Notes under the pieces: model-generated
Told to the model about the DNA's origin: nothing
Database searches by the model: none
Seen by the model: only the letters and a program-made list of their open reading frames with translations
Made by a program: the position numbers and the translations under genes
Assembly: GCF_943913045.1 (NCBI RefSeq)
Contig: NZ_CALTVH010000011.1
Coordinates: 1 to 47,454 of the forward strand
Origin: an uncultured Ezakiella sp.
GTDB taxonomy: Bacteria > Bacillota > Clostridia > Tissierellales > Peptoniphilaceae
Reading direction: 5' to 3'
Length of the DNA stretch: 47,454 bases
Shown: positions 7,297 to 14,771 of the stretch, piece by piece
How positions within the stretch are numbered: the stretch's first letter is position 1
Layout: each line of letters starts with the position of its first letter

Positions 7297-7304
7297 TGTA
7301 TAAT
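7276..7304 (+). promoter_or_regulatory. spoVG promoter
   Basis: TTGAAA (7276-7281), 17-base spacer and perfect TATAAT (7299-7304). It overlaps the 3' end of the preceding gene and lies 45 bases before the spoVG start. Confidence 0.75.
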
Positions 7305-7348
7305 GATAACATCCTTGAGGATAGTTTAATTTAAAAAATGAGGTGACT

Positions 7349-7612
7349 ATGGAAATTACAAGCGTAAATGTCAGACTTATGGAAAATACCGGCAAGCTCA
7401 AAGCCGTATGCAAGGTTGTGATGGACGACGAACTCGCCATCCACGAACTCAAAATTATCGAAGGCATCCACGGCCTATTTATAGCCATGCCATCCAGACA
7501 AGTCAAAGACGAATACTTTGATATAGTCCACCCCGTCACCAATACCATGCGCAAAAAGATGGAAGCAGCCATCTTCAAGGCCTATGAAGCCGAGTTAGCG
7601 CGCGTGGAATAA
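7349..7612 (+). CDS. spoVG: SpoVG family regulator
   Basis: An 87-residue protein of normal family length. It begins MEITSVNVRLMENTGKLKA and contains the conserved GLFIAMPSRQ and FDIVHPV motifs. SpoVG proteins are small site-specific nucleic-acid-binding regulators conserved in Gram-positives, including non-sporulators. ATG 7349 is preferred over the in-frame GTG 7343, because that GTG is part of the GAGGTGA ribosome site. The stop codon directly abuts the tRNA-Ala gene, so the two very likely share a transcript. Confidence 0.93.
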   Translation: MEITSVNVRLMENTGKLKAVCKVVMDDELAIHELKIIEGIHGLFIAMPSRQVKDEYFDIVHPVTNTMRKKMEAAIFKAYEAELARVE

Positions 7613-7688
7613 GGGGCATTGGCGCAGCTGGGAGCGCGTTAGACTGGCAGTCTAAAGGTCAGGGGTTCGATCCCCCTATGCTCCACCA
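7613..7688 (+). tRNA. tRNA-Ala (anticodon GGC)
   Basis: A 76-base cloverleaf with encoded CCA. Acceptor GGGGCAT pairs with ATGCTCC and contains the G3-U70 wobble pair that identifies tRNA-Ala. The anticodon stem TTAGA/TCTAA closes loop CTGGCAG, anticodon GGC. The T arm has GGTTCGATCC. Its 5' base is the nucleotide right after the spoVG stop. Confidence 0.97.
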
Positions 7689-7694
7689 AGATTT

Positions 7695-7722
7695 AAGGAA
7701 GTCAAAAGACTTCCTTTTTTTA
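7695..7722 (+). terminator. Terminator of spoVG-tRNA-Ala
   Basis: Stem AAGGAAGTC (7695-7703) / GACTTCCTT (7708-7716), AAAA loop and a run of T, seven bases after the tRNA CCA end. Confidence 0.88.
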
Positions 7723-8012
7723 TTCTTTAAAACATTGGAGTTGGCGCATTTGCTTTATGTGATTTAAAATTTGTTGTACTTTAAAGCAGAAGCCAAGTTT
7801 CTTATTTCATCACAAGAAATCACAGAATATCGTATGGCCTGCACACAAATTACTCACAAAATAAAAGATGCAAGCTATTTGCCTGCATCTTTTTTAATTG
7901 CTTCTAAAATGACAAGTCTACGAAAATCCTTCCCACACCAAAAAATGGCTGACATTAAGTCAGCCTCTACATTTTCCCTTCGTAAATACGAGTTTGCCTG
8001 AATAATATTACT
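7723..8012. other. Non-coding interval with hairpins
   Basis: No convincing gene. A terminator-like hairpin pairs AGATGCA (7866-7872) with TGCATCT (7884-7890) followed by T. An H-family hairpin follows at about 7947. The only open frame here spans these hairpins and has no ribosome site. Confidence 0.6.
7945..7971 (-). repeat. H-family hairpin, copy H5
   Basis: On minus GTAGAGG leads into the stem GGCTGAC/GTCAGCC (7947-7965) with loop TTAAT. Same architecture as H2, different stem sequence. It lies downstream of the first stalk-protein gene. Confidence 0.65.
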
Positions 8013-8042
8013 ACAAAAAATGCACCCCCTTGGGTGCATTTA
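8013..8042 (-). terminator. Terminator of stalk protein A
   Basis: AATGCACCC (8019-8027) pairs with GGGTGCATT (8032-8040); the A-run at 8015-8020 gives a U-tract on minus. The same stem and tail follow the paralogous gene at 14738-14766. Confidence 0.88.
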
Positions 8043-8050
8043 AAATGCTT

Positions 8051-9235
8051 TTAAATGATATAAACAAAAGCAAAGTGTTGCATTTCATCGCTTAGATAAA
8101 CCATAACATGGCAGCTAGTTAGTTTTGCGCCATCCTTTACAAGTGGAATTTCAGAAATGCCTTGTCCTTCATTACTTTCGATTTTAGAACCGTCACTATA
8201 ATTTGCAACTACAATTACAGTACCTAATCGTCCACTGGTCCCATTGGTAAGTGGTGCGACCAAGTGGCCATTTTTAATGTCTATGCCAAATTTATTTTCC
8301 TGATCCATTTTATAAGCAAAATCATTAACTAAGCTCAATATATCGATAGAATTTTGTCCGAGTCTATCAGCTTTTATGAAATAGGTATTGAAAAACTTTT
8401 CCCAAGAAAGTTCAAATGCTTTGCCTTCCCCTAGGATGGCGCTTTGAGCTTCAATTCTCTTCTTGTTTAGGTCTTTGTCCATTAATTGATATTTAATAAT
8501 GGGTAGCTTGCCTTCACCCTTGTCAGTTTTTTTACTTATATAATAAACATCGCCATCTTTTTTAAGATTATAGCCGTTGATTGAAAGATTTTTCACTTTT
8601 TCACCATCAGCTAAAAAGGCTTGAATTTCTTCTGCTGTAGCATTTGGATCGGCGTTTTTAACTTCTTCCTTCTTTTCTTCAAGCTTTTCTTCTTTTTTCT
8701 CTTCAGCTTTTTCTTCAACCTTTTCTTCGGCCTTGGCTTCAGACTTGGTGTCGACAACAATTGCCTTTGTCTCCTTGTCGTAGTCTACCAAAAATCCTAC
8801 AACCGCGCCTATGTCACGGAGCTTTACATAATTGTTTCTGTCAATTAAAGCTGCTTTGAGTTCAACTTCTTTTCCATCAACTAAGATTGTATTTGTGACC
8901 ATCTTGGCTGTAGTCTTCTCGTGCTTCATTTCTTGTAGGTCGGTGTCTAACTTTTCATAAGGTTTGCCAAGTTCCAGGCCAATTTGTTTCTTTTCATTAT
9001 CAAAGATTACATTGAACTCTTTGCCTGTGCCATTTAATAAAGCTGCCAAGTCTCTGAGCTTGTAGTAGTTGTTGGCATTGATCAAGTAGCCCCCAATTTT
9101 TACTTCTTTCCCATCGAGTTTGAATGGTTGGAAGCTCTTAACAGCTTCCGCCTTTACGTCTCCTTGCCCTTCTGCCCTTGCGATTGGTGCTAAGACCATT
9201 AGAATTGCAAGCGCAATTACTAATACTCTTTTCAT
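8051..9235 (-). CDS. Secreted protein with copper-amine-oxidase-N stalk domain (paralog A)
   Basis: A 394-residue protein with a signal peptide (MKRVLVIALAILMVLAPIARA). Residues ~40-165 contain the stalk repeat of the copper amine oxidase N-terminal domain family (GGYLINANNYYKLRDLAALL, then ALIDRNNYVKLRDIGAVVG), a non-catalytic wall-associated fold common in Bacillota. A Lys/Glu-rich linker of EEKxEE units follows, then a roughly 190-residue C-terminal domain I do not recognise, ending in hydrophobic HFAFVYII. Paralog B (14772-15926) is nearly identical over the first ~160 residues and shares the C-terminal pattern, but lacks the charged linker. Likely surface or secreted; function unknown. 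Confidence 0.82.
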   Translation of the reverse strand: MKRVLVIALAILMVLAPIARAEGQGDVKAEAVKSFQPFKLDGKEVKIGGYLINANNYYKLRDLAALLNGTGKEFNVIFDNEKKQIGLELGKPYEKLDTDLQEMKHEKTTAKMVTNTILVDGKEVELKAALIDRNNYVKLRDIGAVVGFLVDYDKETKAIVVDTKSEAKAEEKVEEKAEEKKEEKLEEKKEEVKNADPNATAEEIQAFLADGEKVKNLSINGYNLKKDGDVYYISKKTDKGEGKLPIIKYQLMDKDLNKKRIEAQSAILGEGKAFELSWEKFFNTYFIKADRLGQNSIDILSLVNDFAYKMDQENKFGIDIKNGHLVAPLTNGTSGRLGTVIVVANYSDGSKIESNEGQGISEIPLVKDGAKLTSCHVMVYLSDEMQHFAFVYII

Positions 9236-9264
9236 AAGTACCTCCTAAATTTATTATTACTTTA

Positions 9265-9292
9265 ATCATAGCAAAAGGGCAAAAAAAGTCAA
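9265..9292 (-). promoter_or_regulatory. Promoter of stalk protein A
   Basis: On minus TTGACT (9287-9292), 16-base spacer and TATGAT (9265-9270). The -35 lies in the T-rich tail of the preceding terminator. Confidence 0.55.
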
Positions 9293-9316
9293 GAGAAGGA
9301 CCCTGTCAGTCCTTCT
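9283..9316 (-). terminator. Terminator of the TIR gene
   Basis: Stem AGAAGGAC (9294-9301) / GTCCTTCT (9309-9316) with a 7-base loop. On minus the T-run starts about six bases after the stem. Confidence 0.6.
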
Positions 9317-9327
9317 TGATTTAATTT

Positions 9328-12300
9328 TTATTCTAGACTTATATATATTACAGGGCGTACCCCCTTGTAGCTCATAACATTAGTTCCCATGACATTAATT
9401 AAGCCATCTGACCTTCCAACTTGTGCTTGGTCAGATCCACCTTCTCCTCTGTCCACCAACCAATAGTCGCAAGTATCCACACCATCAACAAGATTAGTGT
9501 ATACATAAATACCGTTAGATATAGCGTATGGAGTTGGTATGCCAATCTTTTGTGTTTTGTCAGATAAAAAGATTCTATGCTTATCTGCACTTAAAAGTGA
9601 CACCTTGCTCTCTGCCCCAGCTGCAACACTCTCTTCAATCATTTCCTGCTCAATTGGGGTAAATGCGGTTGAATAGAAACTATTATTTAACCATTTTCTA
9701 AGGTCAGAGTCTCTCCAATTAGAGATCGGCTTACTACTTAGCTGCTTATTATCTAAAACATAACGACTAACAAGATACAAGCCAGTTCCGTAAGCATCTT
9801 TAATAACAATCCACTCTATAGGCTCCTTACCATTCTCTATATTGCCATCTTGCTCATAGGATCCAAATGTTACATATTCTCCTTCAGATTTATTTCCCAA
9901 TTCTTCTAATCTCTTTTGTTTAATATATTTCGGATATATTTCTTCGGCCAAGGATGCACTATCTCTAAATGCCTTTATTTCACTCAAAAGCTCATAGGCC
10001 TTTATATATTCAGACTGATTCATACGGTCTTTTGCCTCTAAATATTTTTCTTCTATAGCACACTTATCTGCTAAGGATTTTATTTTTTCTTCTACATCCT
10101 TGTAGCCTTTTAACTTATCCAAACTTTCAGTGGCTTTAATATATTCTTCTTTTTCTGCAAGGTCCAAGGCCTCTTTATACTTTTCATCTAATGTTTTTTC
10201 TACTTCTTCAATTTTTTTATCAGCATCCTTAAAACTCTTTAAGTCCTTTAATCTATTAAAGGCCTCCATATAGTCCTTGTCAGAGATCAAACGTTTAATC
10301 TCTTCATACTCTTTGTCTTTTTCATAGTCCTTAAAAATTTCCGCTTTCTTTTCCAAAGAATCCTTGTAATCTCCCAGGCCTTCTAAGGAATTATAAGCGT
10401 CTATATATTTTTCTTCTTTTATTTGAGCTAGGGCAGTTGAATACACTCTTTCTAATTCTTCTTCAACTTGTTTAACTCTATCTTTACTATCCTTAAAATT
10501 TTTGAGAGATTTGAATGTTTTTAAAGCTTCCATGTATTTTCCATCTTTTTTCAGGGATTCAGCATAATGATACTGAGCATCAAGCTGGCTCTTCTCATAT
10601 ATTTTGTCTGCTAACTTTTTACTATCTTTAAAATCACCTAAGCTAGTTAGTGACCCATAAGCCTTTGAATAATTTTCTTCCTTAATCCAAGATAAAGCTT
10701 GTTCATACCTCTCTGTCTTATCTCTTTCTTCTTTCTCCTGATTTAGAAAATCATCTTTTATGTTCTCTAACACTCGCTCGCTATCTTTATAGCCATCTAG
10801 ATCTATTAGAAGATTATGAGCTTTAATATAATCATTATTATCTATAGCTGAAAGAGCTTTTTTATATTTTGCATTAGGAATAATTACCTTAAATAAAAGC
10901 AGAGCAAAAATCACGCTAAAACTTACCGCCAATATATATTTCATATTTCTTTTTAGCTTGTTTTTAGTTTTTTCCCTGGCAATTCGCCTGGCTTCTTCCT
11001 TACGTTCGCGTTCAATTCTTTCTTTTTCTTCTTTTATCCTACGTTCCTTCAGCTCTTCTTCTTCTCTAGCCTTAATGTTTTCAACCTTGGCCAGGCATGT
11101 GTTGATACGATCTTGAGAATCCTTATAGTCACCTAAGCTTTTGAAAATCTCAACGGCATTTAGAAATTCATTTTTCTTGTAGGCACTGTTCATTATTACT
11201 AGGGCTTGTTGGTAAGTTTTCTCAATTTTTTCTTCTTCCTTACGGATTTGTATAGTTTTTATATACTCATTTAGCTGAGCCTTAAGACTATGGTCTCCAA
11301 ATCTCATGGTCTTTTCATAGTTACTGTTATCTGTAAATTCATCTTTAGAATCACTCAGTTGTTCTTGGTGATTAACCCTTAAATCTGCCATGAGTTTGCC
11401 TAGGTAAGCGTTTGCATTTTCTGGGTCTTCATCTAAGACTCTTTCGCAATATGCATCTGCTTCTGCCCAATTGCCTTCTTCCAAAAACATAAAAGCGCGT
11501 TTTAAGAGGGCGTCGGTATTTGTGCTTCCCCCTCTGCTTATTACCGTAGTTGGTATGTTCTCATCATTTCTTACAATTTTTTTGATTCCTCTTGTGAGGT
11601 CTTGCATGAAGCCTAATTTGCCCATGTCTAGGGCTTGGAGGTGGGATAGTTCATCTGGTAGGTCATAGGGATCCATATCCCTGTAGGCTGGGATGATTAC
11701 TTTTTGTCCCTTGCTTTCTTCAACCAGCTTTAAGTATCTACTCCATTCGTTCTTAACCCAGACTGCGTTAAAGTATTCTGGTTTTGTTCCCATTACGACC
11801 ATTACCTTGGCTGTGCTTAGGGCCGCAAATATATATGGCTCATAGGCTGTGCCTAGCTTATCTTCGAGTGTGACTCTGGCAAAGAAAACTTTTAATCCTT
11901 CCTTGCTTAGTAAATGGTAGAGGTCATAGGCTAAAACGCTATCCGGCGTTCTGTTTCCATTTTCATCTGTTTCCTTGTAGCAGATGAAGATGTCAAAGGG
12001 TTCTTCTTTTTGAGAAATAGTTAGAATGCCTTTTTGGATGTTGTTTATGGCATCGGCTTCTTTTTCGTAGATTTCCCTTTGGGCTGAGTCCGCATATTCT
12101 AGGGCTGCCTTGTAATTGGCATCATCATATATGGATGTAAATTGGGCCCGGTTAACAGTTGGCACTTGTTTGTGGGTGTCTGGGCTTTCAACATAATCTA
12201 TCCCATACCTACATAAAACTAGTGACCAGTAGACTTCTGCATCAGTGTTGTCTTCATTTAAAATTTCTTCATAGATAGCTGCGGCTTTGTCAAAGTCTTT

Positions 12301-12462
12301 GTTGCGTCTAAAGTGATTAGCCCTGTCGTGTAACCTTGAGATTCTGTCGTCATTTAATTTAGGCAGAGTCTGCTTGGTTCCGCAGGAATCACATACTCCA
12401 ACGCTTGCTCCTTCTTCAAAGTTTATTGTACCGCCGCACATCTTACATTTAAAAACAGCCAT
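9328..12462 (-). CDS. Zinc-ribbon / TIR / TPR-like / TM / DUF6273-like multidomain protein
   Basis: A 1044-residue protein. Residues 6-29 hold two CxxC pairs (CKMCGG, CDSCGT), a zinc ribbon. Residues ~40-150 are helical and TPR-like. Residues ~155-300 form a TIR domain: PFDIFICYKETDENG, then KVFFARVTLEDKLG, YEPYIFAALSTAKVMVV and WVKNEWSRY, where Glu239 aligns with the catalytic Glu of NADase TIRs such as SARM1. A charged segment and one membrane helix (YILAVSFSVIFALLLFKVII) follow near 520. Next come about seven ~45-residue repeats of pattern Y-A-L-L-YKDS. The C-terminal ~190 residues (WRDSDLRKWLNN, GVRPVIYISLE) resemble the DUF6273 module. Inferred: membrane-anchored sensor with a TIR effector at the cytoplasmic end. 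Operonic with the SPFH gene. Confidence 0.8.
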   Translation of the reverse strand: MAVFKCKMCGGTINFEEGASVGVCDSCGTKQTLPKLNDDRISRLHDRANHFRRNKDFDKAAAIYEEILNEDNTDAEVYWSLVLCRYGIDYVESPDTHKQVPTVNRAQFTSIYDDANYKAALEYADSAQREIYEKEADAINNIQKGILTISQKEEPFDIFICYKETDENGNRTPDSVLAYDLYHLLSKEGLKVFFARVTLEDKLGTAYEPYIFAALSTAKVMVVMGTKPEYFNAVWVKNEWSRYLKLVEESKGQKVIIPAYRDMDPYDLPDELSHLQALDMGKLGFMQDLTRGIKKIVRNDENIPTTVISRGGSTNTDALLKRAFMFLEEGNWAEADAYCERVLDEDPENANAYLGKLMADLRVNHQEQLSDSKDEFTDNSNYEKTMRFGDHSLKAQLNEYIKTIQIRKEEEKIEKTYQQALVIMNSAYKKNEFLNAVEIFKSLGDYKDSQDRINTCLAKVENIKAREEEELKERRIKEEKERIERERKEEARRIAREKTKNKLKRNMKYILAVSFSVIFALLLFKVIIPNAKYKKALSAIDNNDYIKAHNLLIDLDGYKDSERVLENIKDDFLNQEKEERDKTERYEQALSWIKEENYSKAYGSLTSLGDFKDSKKLADKIYEKSQLDAQYHYAESLKKDGKYMEALKTFKSLKNFKDSKDRVKQVEEELERVYSTALAQIKEEKYIDAYNSLEGLGDYKDSLEKKAEIFKDYEKDKEYEEIKRLISDKDYMEAFNRLKDLKSFKDADKKIEEVEKTLDEKYKEALDLAEKEEYIKATESLDKLKGYKDVEEKIKSLADKCAIEEKYLEAKDRMNQSEYIKAYELLSEIKAFRDSASLAEEIYPKYIKQKRLEELGNKSEGEYVTFGSYEQDGNIENGKEPIEWIVIKDAYGTGLYLVSRYVLDNKQLSSKPISNWRDSDLRKWLNNSFYSTAFTPIEQEMIEESVAAGAESKVSLLSADKHRIFLSDKTQKIGIPTPYAISNGIYVYTNLVDGVDTCDYWLVDRGEGGSDQAQVGRSDGLINVMGTNVMSYKGVRPVIYISLE

Positions 12463-12509
12463 TTATATCTCCTTAAATTTCGTTAAATATTATATAAATA
12501 TTTAAAGCC

Positions 12510-13214
12510 TTACTTATATGCCTTGCACCTTGCATTTCTATCTGCGATTAAATTGACTAATTCAGAAGCTCTTTCTTTTATTAAATCTGGATCTTCTAGA
12601 TTCAAGGCTTGAGAAAACTCATTCATCTTTACCGTAATCTGAGCTTCCACCAGTGACAAGCCATCATTTGACATAGGATCAGAATAGCGGATGGCATCAT
12701 AAACCCTCTTGCACTCTGCTTTTGCCTGGTCATCCTTAGCTAAGTTAACTAGAGATGAGGCATCCAGAGAAAGATTTTTTATAAAAGAAGTCTGTGACTT
12801 AACCTTATCATCTATTCCACTTACTATATCAACAGCCCAGATTCCCTTAACAATTGAAATGACATTGATAGCCAATACTAAAAGATTAACAATAATAACA
12901 ACTGCTAGCGGTAGATCAGGTATTAGCATAAACATCGATGATAAAAATACTATCACTCCTAGAGCTGTCCATGAAATTGAGATCAAAGAAATATTATATG
13001 CTGTTTTTCTAAGATTTTCATCTTTAAAAGCATAAAAAGCACAGGCTAAATTTACTATAAAAGCAATGCACACAAAAGCTCAAGCAACCCAAAAATTTCC
13101 ACCATCACTTATACCATGGTCTAAATTAACTTGTCTAAGTGGAAATGCGACCAAATTAAATATCGCAAACAAAATTATCCACATGATTAAATAAAACTTA
13201 AAATTCTTTTTCAT
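12510..13214 (-). pseudogene. Membrane protein gene with internal TGA
   Basis: A strong AGGAGGAGG site precedes ATG 13214. The frame runs 44 codons (MKKNFKFYLIMWIILFAIFN...) to an in-frame TGA at 13080-13082, then continues in the same frame for about 190 codons to the stop at 12510. The flanking residues (FWVA-stop-AFVCIAFIVNLACAF) form one continuous membrane segment, so the TGA probably replaces a TGG Trp codon. The protein would have about four membrane helices and a C-terminal helical cytoplasmic part (~100 residues). I recognise no family. It sits between the SPFH and TIR genes in the same operon. Readthrough or restart at GTG 13073 is possible; a sequencing error cannot be excluded. 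Confidence 0.75.
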
Positions 13215-13228
13215 ATTGTAGCCTCCTC

Positions 13229-14377
13229 CTATAATATATCCGCAAGCAATTTTGCCTTCATTTCATTAAACTCTTTTTCACTAATAAGATCGGCCTCTTT
13301 CATTAGTTTAAGCTTTTCTATTTTTGCCTTGAAGACTGTCATATCATCAGCCTCATTAGCCTTATTAGTTTCAGATGGGTTTTCCTTTGGAGAAATATCA
13401 TTGATAGCATCATTAACAGCTCCTCCGACCATGCCTCCTACAGCTCCACCAACGCCAGCCATTGTCCCTAGACCTAAACCCATATTGGTAAATTGGCCCA
13501 CCGATTCATTTTGAGCAACCTTTTCAGCGACATCATATCCGCGTTCTTGCTGATAAGTATAGCCCTCTTGCATCCTCTTGGTAGCTTGAGCCTGGGAATC
13601 TATAACTACCTTCTTGGCCTCAGTTTCCGCATAAATTACATCTGTTTGCTGACGAAGCTTAGCCTCTGCCACATCAGCATATTGGCGGAAGTGAAGATCT
13701 TTAAATTGCTCATATTGTCTTTCCCCATCTGGCTTTACAATATTGCTTACATAAAACTTTTCTAAAACCAATCCATAATCTTCAAAATCAGGAATTAATA
13801 GCTTGTGAATGTTTGCAGAAAAATTAGATAAATGTTCATCCAATTCAAAAATATTTAGGGCATTAGCTTTTATAACTTGGGCCATATAAGTTTTAACCCT
13901 AGTCATCAGAACAGCTCGGAAAAAGGAAACCAACTCTTCTTGGCCCAGATATTCCTCTGTGCCCACAAGTTTAATAAGTAGTTTGCGGCTATCTCCTACA
14001 CTTAATGACATCTCTCCGGAAGCACCAATAGTAAGAGGAAAACCATACATAGGATCAAGATATTGAACCTTGCTATCTGTTCCCCACTTAATCTTCATCT
14101 GCTCAGCCTTGTTTATAAAATAAACCTCGCAGTGAAAAGGCTTTGTATCTCCAGTCAGACGATTCAAAACCCTTGAAAGCATTGGAATATTTTGAGTTTC
14201 CAAAGTATAACGACCCGGACCAAATAAGTCCAAAGCCTGGCCATTCATAAAAAATATTGCCTCTTGAGACTCATGCACTATTAATTGGGTCATGCTGTTA
14301 AAATCTTCATTAGGATGTTTCCAGATAAAAGTTCTGTTATCTCCCTCATACTTGATTACATCATAAATTTTTGCCAT
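13229..14377 (-). CDS. SPFH-domain protein with C-terminal SHOCT motif
   Basis: A 382-residue protein of the YdjI/virion-core-like SPFH group. Residues ~1-240 form the SPFH/band-7 region, starting MAKIYDVIKYEGDNRTFIWK and containing SQEAIFFMNGQALDLFGPGRYTLET. A helical Ala/Gln/Glu-rich stretch follows (AEAKLRQQTDVIYAETEAKK), then a Gly-rich segment (GLGTMAGVGGAVGGMVGGAV). The end is a SHOCT-like motif (KLKLMKEADLISEKEFNEMK). SPFH proteins form membrane-microdomain or ring assemblies, and this subgroup is often found with zinc-ribbon and stress genes. First gene of the cluster, 14 bases before the broken membrane gene. Inferred role: membrane scaffold for the TIR protein. Confidence 0.85.
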   Translation of the reverse strand: MAKIYDVIKYEGDNRTFIWKHPNEDFNSMTQLIVHESQEAIFFMNGQALDLFGPGRYTLETQNIPMLSRVLNRLTGDTKPFHCEVYFINKAEQMKIKWGTDSKVQYLDPMYGFPLTIGASGEMSLSVGDSRKLLIKLVGTEEYLGQEELVSFFRAVLMTRVKTYMAQVIKANALNIFELDEHLSNFSANIHKLLIPDFEDYGLVLEKFYVSNIVKPDGERQYEQFKDLHFRQYADVAEAKLRQQTDVIYAETEAKKVVIDSQAQATKRMQEGYTYQQERGYDVAEKVAQNESVGQFTNMGLGLGTMAGVGGAVGGMVGGAVNDAINDISPKENPSETNKANEADDMTVFKAKIEKLKLMKEADLISEKEFNEMKAKLLADIL

Positions 14378-14448
14378 TTCTAACTCCCTTCTTAAATATA
14401 AAAAGCTCCATCCAAACCATAGATCTAAAAGCCTTGTTTACTACAAAT

Positions 14449-14477
14449 AATATACCATAATAAAGCGATTTAATCAA
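14449..14477 (-). promoter_or_regulatory. Promoter of the SPFH-TIR cluster
   Basis: On minus TTGATT (14472-14477), 17-base spacer and TATATT (14449-14454) preceded by TGG, an extended -10. About 70 bases before the SPFH start. The rest of 14478-14771 is A/T rich and holds only an H hairpin and the terminator of the next gene. Confidence 0.6.
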
Positions 14478-14669
14478 CTTAAAATTATTATTTATTATTT
14501 AAACTTTAAATCATATAAATATTTCTAAAAACAAAATATCAGAACATTTAATATTTTTTAAAAATCTATCTTAAATAAAAATGACCACCGAATTGGTGGC
14601 CATTGAGTCGCTTATTTTTTTATCATGTGCAATATAAATGTTGTTCGTAAAATATATTCGGGCAAGACT

Positions 14670-14698
14670 TTTCGGACCACATAAAGTGGCCTCTACAT
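14670..14698 (-). repeat. H-family hairpin, copy H6
   Basis: On minus GTAGAGG leads into GGCCAC, loop TTTAT, GTGGTCC (14674-14691; one mismatch). It sits in the same position relative to stalk-protein gene B as H5 does to gene A. Confidence 0.6.
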
Positions 14699-14737
14699 TT
14701 TTCTTCGTGAACAATATCCTAATCAAGAAATATTAAC

Positions 14738-14766
14738 AACAAAAAATGCACCCCCTTGGGTGCATT
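14738..14766 (-). terminator. Terminator of stalk protein B
   Basis: AATGCACCC (14745-14753) / GGGTGCATT (14758-14766) with a CCTT loop and an A-run on plus, i.e. a U-tract on minus. Same stem as the terminator at 8013-8042. Confidence 0.88.
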
Positions 14767-14771
14767 CTATT

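Noticed and set aside
7771..8001. 76-codon open frame on plus
   Set aside because: It spans two hairpins, has no ribosome site, and its composition is not protein-like; it is in non-coding DNA after the tRNA terminator.
8621..8848. Phe/Leu-rich plus-strand frame
   Set aside because: Complement of the EEK linker of stalk protein A; not a membrane protein gene.
12510..13082. Recoded TGA (selenocysteine or Trp) in the membrane gene
   Set aside because: Other genes in the window use TGA as a normal stop (e.g. at 6125-6127) and no selenocysteine context or catalytic site is visible; nonsense mutation is simpler.
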